This document shows positions 24,119-31,973 of a DNA stretch of 64,000 nt, in pieces. Numbering within the stretch: position 1 is the first letter of the stretch; each line of letters opens with the position of its first letter. The position numbers and the translations under genes are program-made. Under the pieces are notes generated by a model. That model did not search any database, was not told the origin of the DNA, and saw only the letters and a list, made by a program, of their open reading frames with translations. Origin of the DNA: Prolixibacteraceae bacterium (lineage in GTDB: Bacteria; Bacteroidota; Bacteroidia; Bacteroidales; Prolixibacteraceae); assembly GCA_023229575.1 (NCBI GenBank), contig JALNYZ010000007.1:62001-126000 (forward strand). Reading direction: 5' to 3'.

Positions 24119-25647
24119 TGAAGAATAAAGTTTACATCATGGATACGACCCTGAGGGATGGCGAACAAACCTCAGGTGTATCCTTTTCGGATGCTGAAAA
24201 GCTGAACATCGCCAAGATCCTGCTGGAGGAGGTCAAGGTCGATTACCTTGAGATCGCCTCAGCCAGGGTTTCAGATGGTGAAATGCTTGGTGCAAGAAGA
24301 GTAATGGATTGGGCCCGGGGAACTGAGTATCACGACAAAATCGAGATTCTTGGCTTCGTGGATGGAACCACATCCCTCGACTGGATTGCAAAAGCAGGAG
24401 GCAAAGTGATCAACCTTCTTGGTAAAGGATCGCTGCGTCATGTTACCCAACAGCTGAAGAAGAGTCCTGAGCAACACCTGGCAGATCTCAAAAAAGCAAT
24501 TGCCCTTGCCCGCGAGATGAACATATCTGTCAACCTCTATCTGGAAGACTGGTCGAACGGCATGCGCAATTCACCGGAGTATGTTCATTTCATGCTGGAA
24601 GGTCTTAAAAACGAGCCGATAAAGAGGCTTATGCTTCCGGATACGCTCGGAATCCTCAACCCTACCGAGGCTTTTGAGTTTTGCTCGACCATGATGCGCG
24701 ACTTTCCAATGCTTCATTTTGATTTTCATGCCCACAACGATTACGACCTGGCCGTTGCCAATGTCGATGCAGCGCTACGGGCCGGCATAAGGACCGTTCA
24801 TACCACCATCAATGGATTGGGCGAAAGGGCAGGAAATGCGCCGCTTTCCAGTGTCGTAGCCCTGTTGAACGACCAACTGAAGATGTCCAATTCTATCAAC
24901 GAGCGCAAGCTGAACATGGTGAGCCGTCTGGTAGAGACCTTCTCCGGGATCCATATCTCCGGGAATAAACCAATCATAGGCGAGAATGTTTTTACCCAAT
25001 GCAGTGGCATCCACGCAGATGGCGACAACAAAGACAACCTCTATTACAACGATCTGCTGCCCGAACGATTTGGCCGTACCCGGAAATATGCCCTTGGCAA
25101 GACTTCAGGCAAGGCCAACATCGCCAAAAATCTGGAAGAGATGGGGATCCGGCTGGATGCCGATAACCTTAAAAGGGTCACAGATAAAGTAATTGAACTG
25201 GCCGATAAGAAGGAGTCTGTTACCTCGGAGGATCTTCCATACATCCTTTCGGACGTTTTGAAAAGTGAATCCATCTTCGAACGGATCACACTGAAAAACT
25301 ATGCCATCTCCCATGCGCTTGGATTGAGGCCTATGGCCACCGTCTGCATTGAGATGAATGGCGAGCTTTACGAGGAGGCTGGTTCCGGTGATGGTCAATA
25401 CGACGCTTTCATGAATGCGCTTCATAAAATCTATCACAAGCTGCACAAACAATTGCCGGTCCTTGTCAACTATACCGTCACCATTCCACCTGGCGGAAGA
25501 ACAGACGCTTTGGTTGAGACCCTGATCACCTGGAACCTGAACCGCGAATTTAAAACACGCGGACTGGATCCCGATCAGACAGCCGCCGCAATCAAGGCCA
25601 CCATCAAAATGCTGAACATTATTGAGAGCAACGGGCAAATTTACTAG
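24118..25647 (+). CDS. cimA: second isopropylmalate-synthase-family protein, probable (R)-citramalate synthase
   Basis: A 509-residue LeuA-family acyltransferase with DTTLRDGEQTSGVSFSDAEK, metal ligands in HFDFHAHNDYDLAVANVDAA, NGLGERAGNAPLS, and a C-terminal LeuA-type allosteric domain. The HAHNDYDLA form (not HCHNDLGMA) and the N-terminal ASARVSDGE block set it apart from leuA in the same operon. Placed between leuD and leuB, it most likely condenses pyruvate with acetyl-CoA to citramalate, giving 2-ketobutyrate for isoleucine through LeuCDB without threonine. Homocitrate synthase or a second LeuA remain possible, so the gene symbol is inferred. Confidence 0.72.
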   Translation: MKNKVYIMDTTLRDGEQTSGVSFSDAEKLNIAKILLEEVKVDYLEIASARVSDGEMLGARRVMDWARGTEYHDKIEILGFVDGTTSLDWIAKAGGKVINLLGKGSLRHVTQQLKKSPEQHLADLKKAIALAREMNISVNLYLEDWSNGMRNSPEYVHFMLEGLKNEPIKRLMLPDTLGILNPTEAFEFCSTMMRDFPMLHFDFHAHNDYDLAVANVDAALRAGIRTVHTTINGLGERAGNAPLSSVVALLNDQLKMSNSINERKLNMVSRLVETFSGIHISGNKPIIGENVFTQCSGIHADGDNKDNLYYNDLLPERFGRTRKYALGKTSGKANIAKNLEEMGIRLDADNLKRVTDKVIELADKKESVTSEDLPYILSDVLKSESIFERITLKNYAISHALGLRPMATVCIEMNGELYEEAGSGDGQYDAFMNALHKIYHKLHKQLPVLVNYTVTIPPGGRTDALVETLITWNLNREFKTRGLDPDQTAAAIKATIKMLNIIESNGQIY

Positions 25648-25677
25648 AAAAATATTTCAAACAACAAATAAGATTTT

Positions 25678-26748
25678 ATGAAATTGAACATCGCTGTATT
25701 GGCCGGAGACGGAATCGGGCCTGAGATTGTGGCACAAGGACTTAGAGTAACCGAAGCAATCGCGAAGAAATTCGGACACGAACTGCACACCAAAGAGGCG
25801 TTGGTTGGAGCCGTTGCCATCGATGCAACAGGTAATCCTTACCCCGATGCAACCCACGAACTTTGCATGAAATCTGACGCCGTTCTTTTTGGCGCCATAG
25901 GTCATCCGCGTTTCGACAACGATCCTTCTGCCAAGGTACGTCCGGAACAGGGGCTGCTTGCCATGCGCAAGAAGTTGGGGCTTTATGCCAACATCCGTCC
26001 GCTTATCACCTTCCCATCACTGTTGGACAAATCTCCCCTCAAAACAGAACGCATCGAAGGGGCCGATTTTGTCGTCATCCGCGAACTTACCGGCGGGATG
26101 TATTTCGGCGAACCGCAGGGACGCAGCGAAAACGGCGATACAGCATACGACACTTGCATTTACACACGAATGGAGGTAGAGCGCATCCTGAAACTTTCGT
26201 TCGAATTCGCCATGAAACGCAAAAAGCGGCTCACGGTAGTTGACAAAGCCAATGTTTTGGCGACTTCCCGTCTCTGGAGACAGATTTCGAAGGAAATGGA
26301 GCCCCAGTACCCTGAAGTTGAAGTGGAGTACATGTTCGTCGACAACGCAGCCATGCAACTGATCCAATGGCCAAAGCGTTTCGATGTGATGGTGACAGAA
26401 AATATGTTCGGGGATATCCTTACCGACGAAGCCAGTGTGATAGCTGGTTCAATGGGAATGTTACCTTCGGCTTCCATCGGGGTGCATACCTCGGTCTTTG
26501 AACCCATCCATGGTTCTTATCCGCAGGCAACCGGCAAAAACATCGCCAACCCATGCGCGACCATCCTTTCAGTAGCCATGCTGTTCGAATATGCCTATTC
26601 GCTCGACAAGGAAGCAGCCCTTATCAGGAAAGCCGTTGAGGCATCATTGGTAGCCGGAGCCGTTACCGAGGACCTGACAGACGACAAAGCCAAAGCGCTG
26701 ACTACCTCAGCCGTGGGAGACTGGATTGTAGCATATATTGAAAAATAG
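25678..26748 (+). CDS. leuB: 3-isopropylmalate dehydrogenase
   Basis: A 356-residue NAD-dependent beta-decarboxylating dehydrogenase, the last enzyme of the operon. Family signatures are IAVLAGDGIGPEIVAQG at the start, IRELTGGMYFGEPQG, the catalytic VDKANVLATSRLWR (YDKANVL-type with V for Y), and the metal/NAD segment MFGDILTDEASVIAGSMGMLPSA followed by EPIHGSYPQATGKNIANP. It would also serve the citramalate route (methylmalate dehydrogenation). A TATGAGTTA dyad begins right after its TAG. Confidence 0.96.
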   Translation: MKLNIAVLAGDGIGPEIVAQGLRVTEAIAKKFGHELHTKEALVGAVAIDATGNPYPDATHELCMKSDAVLFGAIGHPRFDNDPSAKVRPEQGLLAMRKKLGLYANIRPLITFPSLLDKSPLKTERIEGADFVVIRELTGGMYFGEPQGRSENGDTAYDTCIYTRMEVERILKLSFEFAMKRKKRLTVVDKANVLATSRLWRQISKEMEPQYPEVEVEYMFVDNAAMQLIQWPKRFDVMVTENMFGDILTDEASVIAGSMGMLPSASIGVHTSVFEPIHGSYPQATGKNIANPCATILSVAMLFEYAYSLDKEAALIRKAVEASLVAGAVTEDLTDDKAKALTTSAVGDWIVAYIEK

Positions 26749-26849
26749 TTATGAGATATGAGTTATGAGTTATTATGATTTGTGGTTTGTAAACTACAGT
26801 AATGCTGTTAGTTGCGTTTAATAACTCATAACTTATAACTCATATCTCA
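26749..26849. repeat. TATGAGTTA dyad between leuB and the SGNH pseudogene
   Basis: Left arm 26749-26776 starts at the leuB stop, and right arm 26818-26849 contains the stop of the convergent pseudogene. The arms are inverted copies, except that the right arm holds one extra 7-8 base unit (AAGTTATG). The 41-base centre is unique. It may act as a two-way terminator, although no T-run is present. Confidence 0.85.
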
Positions 26850-27319
26850 AAGGTATGGTTGAATCACTCTCATCCAAGCCTTGTACCCTTCGCCCAACAG
26901 ATGTAACCCATACTCTGTACATAGACCTTCGTTTTCGGCGATTTTGTGTGAATGGTTGAGACGATTTTGCATATATTGACGTACACCGTATCCGGAGAGA
27001 TGTTCCCGTAGAGATCGTTGATCCCTATTAGCAAAAAGACTTTGGCAGGCTGGACACGGGTCACCTGGTACAAACGAAAGAGCACCCCCTCGCTGGTGTC
27101 GCCACTGATACCCCTGTTTTTGGCACGCGGATTTGCAAGCAATTCACTCCATTCCGATCCATCGGTAATGCTGTTTCCCAAAAAGGTAATCTCATTTTTA
27201 GTATCCGGCAGAATTTCGAAAAGGGATTTTCGCTGATCGTAATAGGTTCCGAATTTGGAAGGCTGGGAAAAGGAACAAAGGGAAATAGATAGAAATACGA
27301 TTGAAATAAGGAAACGCAT
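26847..27319 (-). pseudogene. SGNH/GDSL hydrolase with internal deletion and frameshift
   Basis: The frame from 27319 encodes a signal peptide (MRFLISIVFLSISLCSFSQ) and the SGNH blocks EITFLGNSITDGSEW, NRGISGDTSEGVLFRL and LLIGINDLYGN. It runs to KTKVYVQS and then leaves frame, stopping after MGYICWAKGTRLG. Shifting frame at that point gives YGLHLLGEGYKAWMRVIQPY and a stop at 26847, the exact C-terminus of this family with the catalytic His in GLHL. Roughly 60 residues between the two parts, including the region before the catalytic Asp, are missing. The protein is therefore almost certainly inactive. Confidence 0.82.
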
Positions 27320-27330
27320 GGCAGGGAAGT

Positions 27331-27663
27331 TTAAATTGTTTGATGTGTTTGTAAACTAATTTCCATTCCCGTATTTAAAATTTCACAAGCTAACGGATTT
27401 TCAGGAGTAAAATCCTCAGAACTCATTGGGTGTGGTTCAATTCTTGTATCTATATAACTTGCCAATGATAACATTTGAACTTGTAAATCAAAGTAATCGA
27501 TTTGTTTATTCTCATCAAATATGAAAGCTAAATCTATATCACTATGGGCTGATTGCTTATTTTTAGCATAGGAGCCAAAAAGATAAACTTTTGTAAATTT
27601 CAAATTCTCCTTTTGTAAACAGAGAATATATGAATTAATTATTTGATTAATTCCTTTATCCAT
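27331..27663 (-). CDS. MNT-type minimal nucleotidyltransferase (HEPN/MNT antitoxin)
   Basis: A 110-residue minimal nucleotidyltransferase with the exact GSx10DxD signature: G30-S31 and D42-x-D44 in LFGSYAKNKQSAHSDIDLAF. MntA-type proteins act as antitoxins of HEPN toxins, in studied cases by AMPylating them. The start overlaps the upstream HEPN gene by 25 bases on the same strand. The base composition is clearly more AT-rich than the ilv/leu operon next door, which suggests acquisition. Confidence 0.85.
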   Translation of the reverse strand: MDKGINQIINSYILCLQKENLKFTKVYLFGSYAKNKQSAHSDIDLAFIFDENKQIDYFDLQVQMLSLASYIDTRIEPHPMSSEDFTPENPLACEILNTGMEISLQTHQTI

Positions 27664-28046
27664 AGCCTGTGTGCTTTTATTTTTTCAACCCATTTATCAG
27701 TAAACTCGCTTGTACACTTATTATAGAAGTTCTGCTTAAAATCATCGTATCGTGCAGATATGTTGAATGTAGTAATCATTGCAAAATCATTCCTTTGCTC
27801 ATTAGTCAGCTCTAGATGAGAAAGCTCAGCGACTCTAATCAAATTGTGCAGGTTTTGAGAATGCTTATGATTGACTTTGATGTAATAAGCTTTTAACAGC
27901 TTTTCCAAACATAAATGGCCAATAAAAAGGGCCCAATTGTTTCTATTTATCTTAAAAAAATCCAACATTTCGTCATAATTATCGTCTGACGATTTAATCC
28001 ATGCATTTATGGCTTTATCAACATTTTTAATATTTGCTTGTTCCAT
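27639..28046 (-). CDS. HEPN domain protein (putative toxin partner)
   Basis: A 135-residue all-alpha HEPN protein. Family-like blocks are NNWALFIGHLCLEKLLKAYYI, HKHSQNLHNLIRVAELSHLEL and the late ISARYDDFK. The classical RNase motif Rx4-6H is not obvious, so catalytic activity is uncertain. It is encoded first and the MNT gene second, with overlap. A candidate minus-strand -7 element, TACATTTG, lies at 28072-28065. A conserved 67-bp repeat stands about 320 bp upstream. Confidence 0.8.
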   Translation of the reverse strand: MEQANIKNVDKAINAWIKSSDDNYDEMLDFFKINRNNWALFIGHLCLEKLLKAYYIKVNHKHSQNLHNLIRVAELSHLELTNEQRNDFAMITTFNISARYDDFKQNFYNKCTSEFTDKWVEKIKAHRLWIKELIK

Positions 28047-28367
28047 ATTTTCCTAATCCTGAAACAAATGTAACAAAATTATGCCAAAATATGGTCATTC
28101 CCCATATTTGCCTTGCTTGCTGGGATTTGTAATTCAGTGCCTTTCTGTTAAAATAGTTACCCATCTTTGACCGGAAAAAGTTACAAATTAGAGGCACCGG
28201 GGATTTTGTCCACAGCACCCCAAGGCGGTTTGTTGACTACTTCTGAAAGTTGCCAACGAAAGCTCATTCCCTTTCAGAAACCCCATCATTTTTTATACAG
28301 CATTTAAATGAACGCTCTTGGTTGCTCAATTCGTCTGTTTACTTCAGGACATACGCCGCGCCAGCTT
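28047..28367. other. non-coding gap between the HEPN gene and the cassette-like repeat
   Basis: No gene is supported. It contains the candidate -7 element TACATTTG on the minus strand (28072-28065), 19 bases before the HEPN start. Its right end runs into the 67-bp repeat copy. A 61-codon plus-strand frame across 28250-28435 has no family resemblance. Confidence 0.5.
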
Positions 28368-28434
28368 GGGGATTTCGTGCAACAGGGCTTCATGTTGGGT
28401 CTCGTCCCTCAACCACACGAAGTCTTAGTTATTA
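28368..28434 (-). repeat. cassette-like repeat, copy 1 (after HTH gene, before HEPN/MNT)
   Basis: On the minus strand this 67-bp copy reads TAATAACTAAGACTTCGTG, then GGTTGAGGGACGAGACCC, then AACATGAAGCCCTGTTGC. It matches copy 2 (40178-40244) at nearly every position. It begins at the TAA stop of the HTH gene (28434-28432). Internal dyads are CTTCGTG/CATGAAG and GGG/CCC. It carries the core seen in copies 2 and 3 but not their 3' extension. Confidence 0.88.
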
Positions 28435-28662
28435 GCGGTTCGTTGTTCTTTTATCATCGTCATTAGCGTATTCCAAGATATCACCCGGCTGACAGTCTAA
28501 TGCATTACAAATAGCTTCCAGGGTGCTAAACCTGATTGCTTTTGCTTTTCCGGTTTTTAAAATAGAAAGATTAGACAAAGTTAATTCAACTTTGTCTGAT
28601 AGCTCATTAAGCGACATCTTTCGCTTTGCCATCATTACATCTAAGTTTACAATGATTGGCAT
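28432..28662 (-). CDS. small XRE-family HTH regulator (YozG type)
   Basis: A 76-residue protein consisting of one Cro/C1-type helix-turn-helix: MAKRKMSLNELSDKVELTLS, then the recognition helix region NLSILKTGKAKAIRFSTLE and the terminal ICNALDCQPGDILEY. Proteins of this type are usually paired with a DUF2975 membrane protein, as here, with 3 bases between the genes. Its stop codon is the first codon of the 67-bp cassette-like repeat. Confidence 0.88.
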   Translation of the reverse strand: MPIIVNLDVMMAKRKMSLNELSDKVELTLSNLSILKTGKAKAIRFSTLEAICNALDCQPGDILEYANDDDKRTTNR

Positions 28663-28665
28663 GGC

Positions 28666-29202
28666 TTAAACAGTTAAATCGTTTTCGTTTTGAATATCTA
28701 CTCCTTTTTTAAAAATAGTCGCAATAATATAGACCACAGATCCCATTAAAATAAATGCTTGACTGTCTGCCCAAAATTGGTTCAAGTTGTCGGTAACAAA
28801 ACCGTAATGCATTAAATTTTTAGCTAACTGTCTGGCAATGTAACTTAACAGTCCAATTAAAAGGGTGTAATAACTAATTTGTGAAATTTGTCTCGCAACA
28901 AAAGAGTTGAACGGTTTTGATAAATCCACTTTGTGCATTAGTCTGATAACTATGTAAAATAGGCAAGTTTTTAAAATTGAAATGGTTAGAATAAAGCTAT
29001 AGATGCCGAAAAAAGCTAATCTACTGACTTTATACATTTCAGTTAAGTCCAACTTTTGATAAAGATTTTGGACAAATTCAGGCTTATACAGACTGAAAAA
29101 GAAATTTACTATTAAGCCTCCTGCTTCAATGCTTAAGCCGACAAAAATGAGCCAAGCCACAATATATAAGCCCCAAAATACGAAGTTGTTTGTTTTTGAC
29201 AT
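28666..29202 (-). CDS. DUF2975 family membrane protein
   Basis: A 178-residue protein with four hydrophobic segments (about residues 8-30, 60-85, 110-130, 145-165) and a polar C-terminus. The layout matches DUF2975 proteins, whose function is unknown and which are nearly always encoded with a YozG-type HTH regulator. The pair forms a two-gene operon on the minus strand, AT-rich like the HEPN/MNT pair downstream. Confidence 0.75.
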   Translation of the reverse strand: MSKTNNFVFWGLYIVAWLIFVGLSIEAGGLIVNFFFSLYKPEFVQNLYQKLDLTEMYKVSRLAFFGIYSFILTISILKTCLFYIVIRLMHKVDLSKPFNSFVARQISQISYYTLLIGLLSYIARQLAKNLMHYGFVTDNLNQFWADSQAFILMGSVVYIIATIFKKGVDIQNENDLTV

Positions 29203-30138
29203 GATGTTTAACGTTTAAACCACATCGCAAATATAGCAAATATGTATTAAATAACAATAAATATACATTTATATTCAAAAAATATTTGTTGCACAATAAA
29301 ACATAGCAAACAGGATTCTTTTCAATGAGTTGAATGAGTTAATTTCGCATTATCTGGTTAATTCAGAAGTTGAGTAGTCGAACTTTTAGTTGTGTCGTGT
29401 CGTCCGTTTAATGACCGCTCTTTTATACGCACCAAACTCGTGCCTATACTCTGAATTTGGAAGTAAAGAGGCAGGTTTGTTGCGTGTTACAGGCATGATA
29501 AACTTACCTATTAATATTTAAACACCAAAGCTTTAGGAAGGGAAATTGTGCAGGGCAAACCCTGGTGATGCGTTTCGTAACCGCATTTTTGAATCCATCA
29601 GCGATTACAAATCGCTGCACCCAATAGCGCGTCCGGCAGTGTTTATATACGGATTCGTAAAATTTTAATCGCACCCGCTGTCCTGACTAGCCGTAGCCTT
29701 CAGGCTACGGACACAAGAACCACCACCCATACACAGGCTTCAGCCCAAATTGGTTCCAAACGTTTCGGCTAAAGCCATTTTTAGGGTCGATCATTAATCA
29801 ACAACGCCATAAATGGCGTTTCTAGTCAATTGCCAATTTTGTTGAATACATGCTATTTGGATTATTGCGATTTCGTCATTCGTCAGTCCTGACTAGCCGT
29901 AGCCTACCCGCAATCAGTTCACACAATCTGCTTTATACGACTTTTATCCGAAATCAACAATCAAATATCTCTTATTGGGCATACTTTTAAATAAACTTGT
30001 CTCCCCTCAGGGACCGGTTCTCCGTTTCACTGTTTCCCCGTTTCAGTTCCCAAGTCTCCTGTTCCCTCCGTCTTTCTGTCATCCCAGTCGTCTCTTCATC
30101 CCTCATCTCCTCTTCATCGTTTCCCCGTTTCAATTTCG
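29203..30138. other. 936 bp non-coding, palindrome-rich region
   Basis: No credible gene. It holds an imperfect palindrome at 29427-29485, a GCGATT/GCGGTT unit at 29561-29626 and CCGTAGCC-TTCA-GGCTACGG at 29691-29710. There are two direct copies of GTCCTGACTAGCCGTAGCCT (29680-29699, 29886-29905) and AACGCCAT-AA-ATGGCGTT at 29813-29830. A partial REP core (CTCAGGGACCGG, about 30005-30016) is followed by a purine/pyrimidine word tract up to the MFS stop (30045-30138). Confidence 0.75.
29427..29485. repeat. imperfect palindrome upstream of the DUF2975 gene
   Basis: ACGCACCAAACTCGTGCCT (from 29427) is mirrored by AGGCAGGTTTGTTGCGT (to 29485). The arms agree except for small inserted bases and a central 16-base spacer. 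An imperfect stem with extrahelical bases upstream of a two-gene module recalls recombination sites that act as folded single strands. No such function is shown. Confidence 0.65.
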
Positions 30139-31386
30139 TCAGTCTTCTGTCTTATCCGCAAATTTGGGCTTTAAAACTGCCAATTGCAAAATTATTGCCA
30201 TGACAACCGGAATGGCCAATAAGGCCACATCGTGACCCAGACTGCCGGCATCGGTTGATTTGCCAAGGATAATGGTAATGAGGGCTCCCGATGAAATTCC
30301 GGCCATGTTCATGAGGCCATATGCAGCCGCACGATGGCGCGCAGTAACGAACTGGCATAGAATCGGCATACAGTTGGTATCGAACATCCCAAAACCCAAC
30401 CCAAACAAAATAGCGCCTCCCAGGATGCCAACATATCCGGTACCATAGCCAAGAAACAACAGCGCCGGCACCATCAGGCCCAATCCAATCACGCCGGTAT
30501 AGATCCTTCCTTTAACATTCACCCTCATCCACCGGTCGGCCATGTAACCTCCGAGAACAACACTGAACAACGAGGATCCTGCGATGGTAATGGTCGCCAT
30601 CGGTCCGGCAATCGACATGTCAATACCAAGGGTCTGGGAAAACAATGTCGGTATCCAGCTTTTGACAGCCCATCCTGGAAAGCTGGGAGCGGTAAAGAAA
30701 AACAACACCACCCAGAAGCTCATGTTCCCGAAGATCATTCCAAGACTGTTTACGACCGATTTAAACCCATCGGAAAAAGTTGATTTTTTCGAGGCAGGAA
30801 TTTGGATCCGGATATCTTTCAGGAAGAAAACCAGTACCAGACTGTAACAGATCCCTATCAGCCCGAACAGGTGGAATGCCTGTTGCCAGGAATAGGAGTG
30901 CGCGACGGTAGCGCCAAATCCACCCAAAGCCTGACCGAGGTAAAGGCCCGATAGGTGAATTCCCACTGCCAGCGAGCGGGTCGGTCCCTTATGGTAGTCG
31001 GCAATCAGGGACAACCCTGCCGGGATGTAGAGCGCCTCACTTATCCCCATCATGGCACGGAGCGCATACAACTGGTTAAAAGTTGTGGAATAACCCATGG
31101 CCATGGTCACGCCCGACCAGACTGCCAGGCTTCCAACAATGAGCCATTTCCGGTTCACCCGGTCGGCAATCAGTCCGGCCATCGGACTCATCAGCGCATA
31201 GATCCATAGAAAAATAGCCATTAGCCGGCCAAAATTTTCGGCTTTCTCAAGTTCGTGGATGTCGCCCATCATGGCAACTTTCATGGTGGATAGCATCTGA
31301 CGGTCCATGTAATTCAGCATGGCGACCATCCAAAGCAGCGCCACCACTACCCATGGATATATTTTTTTGTATTGTTCCTTGGTCAT
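30139..31386 (-). CDS. MFS transporter
   Basis: A 415-residue inner-membrane transporter with about 12 hydrophobic segments. The MFS motif MAGLIADRVNRKWLIVGSLA follows segment 2, and a matching loop GGYMADRWMRVNVKGR stands in the second half. The N-terminus (YPWVVVALLWMVAMLNYMDRQ) resembles anion/sugar-acid symporters of the hexuronate/sialate type. It is the last of four minus-strand genes that include a hydroxypyruvate-isomerase-like enzyme, so a sugar or sugar acid is a plausible but unproven substrate. A TGAAACGGGGAAACG word tract starts at its stop. Confidence 0.82.
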   Translation of the reverse strand: MTKEQYKKIYPWVVVALLWMVAMLNYMDRQMLSTMKVAMMGDIHELEKAENFGRLMAIFLWIYALMSPMAGLIADRVNRKWLIVGSLAVWSGVTMAMGYSTTFNQLYALRAMMGISEALYIPAGLSLIADYHKGPTRSLAVGIHLSGLYLGQALGGFGATVAHSYSWQQAFHLFGLIGICYSLVLVFFLKDIRIQIPASKKSTFSDGFKSVVNSLGMIFGNMSFWVVLFFFTAPSFPGWAVKSWIPTLFSQTLGIDMSIAGPMATITIAGSSLFSVVLGGYMADRWMRVNVKGRIYTGVIGLGLMVPALLFLGYGTGYVGILGGAILFGLGFGMFDTNCMPILCQFVTARHRAAAYGLMNMAGISSGALITIILGKSTDAGSLGHDVALLAIPVVMAIILQLAVLKPKFADKTED

Positions 31387-31402
31387 GAAAAAACTGTTAA
31401 AG

Positions 31403-31577
31403 AAATAGGTAGTATTAAATTGAAATAAGTAGTAATAGATAGTATCGCAAATAAATTAATTGTTTCATAAAAAACTAATCAATTTCAACCTATTTCTACT
31501 TATTTCTAATCCTTTCCCCTTTTGACTTTATCCTTTTGACTTTATCCTTTTGACTTTATCCTTTATCCTTTATCCTT
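31403..31577. repeat. AAATAAGTAG dyad plus TTTATCC array before the MFS gene
   Basis: 31403-31446 repeats GAAATA(A/G)GTAGT words, and 31482-31512 is the inverted counterpart (CCTATTTCTACTTATTTCT). From 31517 to 31577, TTTATCC words repeat (two separated by TTTTGAC, then a continuous run) and run into the 3' end of the DUF2721 gene, supplying its last codons and stop. Confidence 0.82.
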
Positions 31578-31973
31578 TTCTTCCTCCTCCATATTGCTCA
31601 AATGCAAATCCAACGCCTTCACCGAGATTTGTATCTCCAGGATGGAGAGTCCGAGGGAGATGATCAGCAGCAACAGCGCTACCCCAAATATCCAGAAAGC
31701 CTCACTTTGATAACCCGTATAGATCAGGAACATCGTCAACACGCACAAAAACAGACTGCTTACGCCAAAAATCTGCATGTTTTTAGTCAGGTACAGACGA
31801 CGGCGGAGATTGGCAATCTGACCCAAAAGAACCTCATCCTGATGCAATTGAAATTTAGCATACAAATCCCGGATCAGCGCTGCATATCCCAGGAAACGAT
31901 TGGTATAGGCCAGCAAGATCAGCGAGATGGCCGAAAAGAGGAGGGCGGGGGTGGTTAAGGTAAATTCGTTCAT
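31563..31973 (-). CDS. DUF2721 family membrane protein
   Basis: A 136-residue protein with an N-terminal membrane segment (ALLFSAISLILLAYTNRFLGY) and two later ones forming a hairpin (MQIFGVSSLFLCVLTMFLI, FWIFGVALLLLIISLGLSI). The LRRRLYL motif between them is typical of DUF2721. Function is unknown. The start overlaps the TlpA-family gene by 4 bases (ATGA). The C-terminal residues KDKG and the stop are encoded by the GGATAAA repeat, so the repeat has reached into the reading frame. Confidence 0.72.
   Translation of the reverse strand: MNEFTLTTPALLFSAISLILLAYTNRFLGYAALIRDLYAKFQLHQDEVLLGQIANLRRRLYLTKNMQIFGVSSLFLCVLTMFLIYTGYQSEAFWIFGVALLLLIISLGLSILEIQISVKALDLHLSNMEEEEKDKG

Noticed and set aside
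28250..28435. 61-codon plus-strand frame over repeat copy 1, and the 96-codon frame at 41164-41454 over copy 3
   Set aside because: Both cross the cassette-like repeat, and the second also crosses the DUF6364 promoter. Their peptides do not resemble each other or any family.
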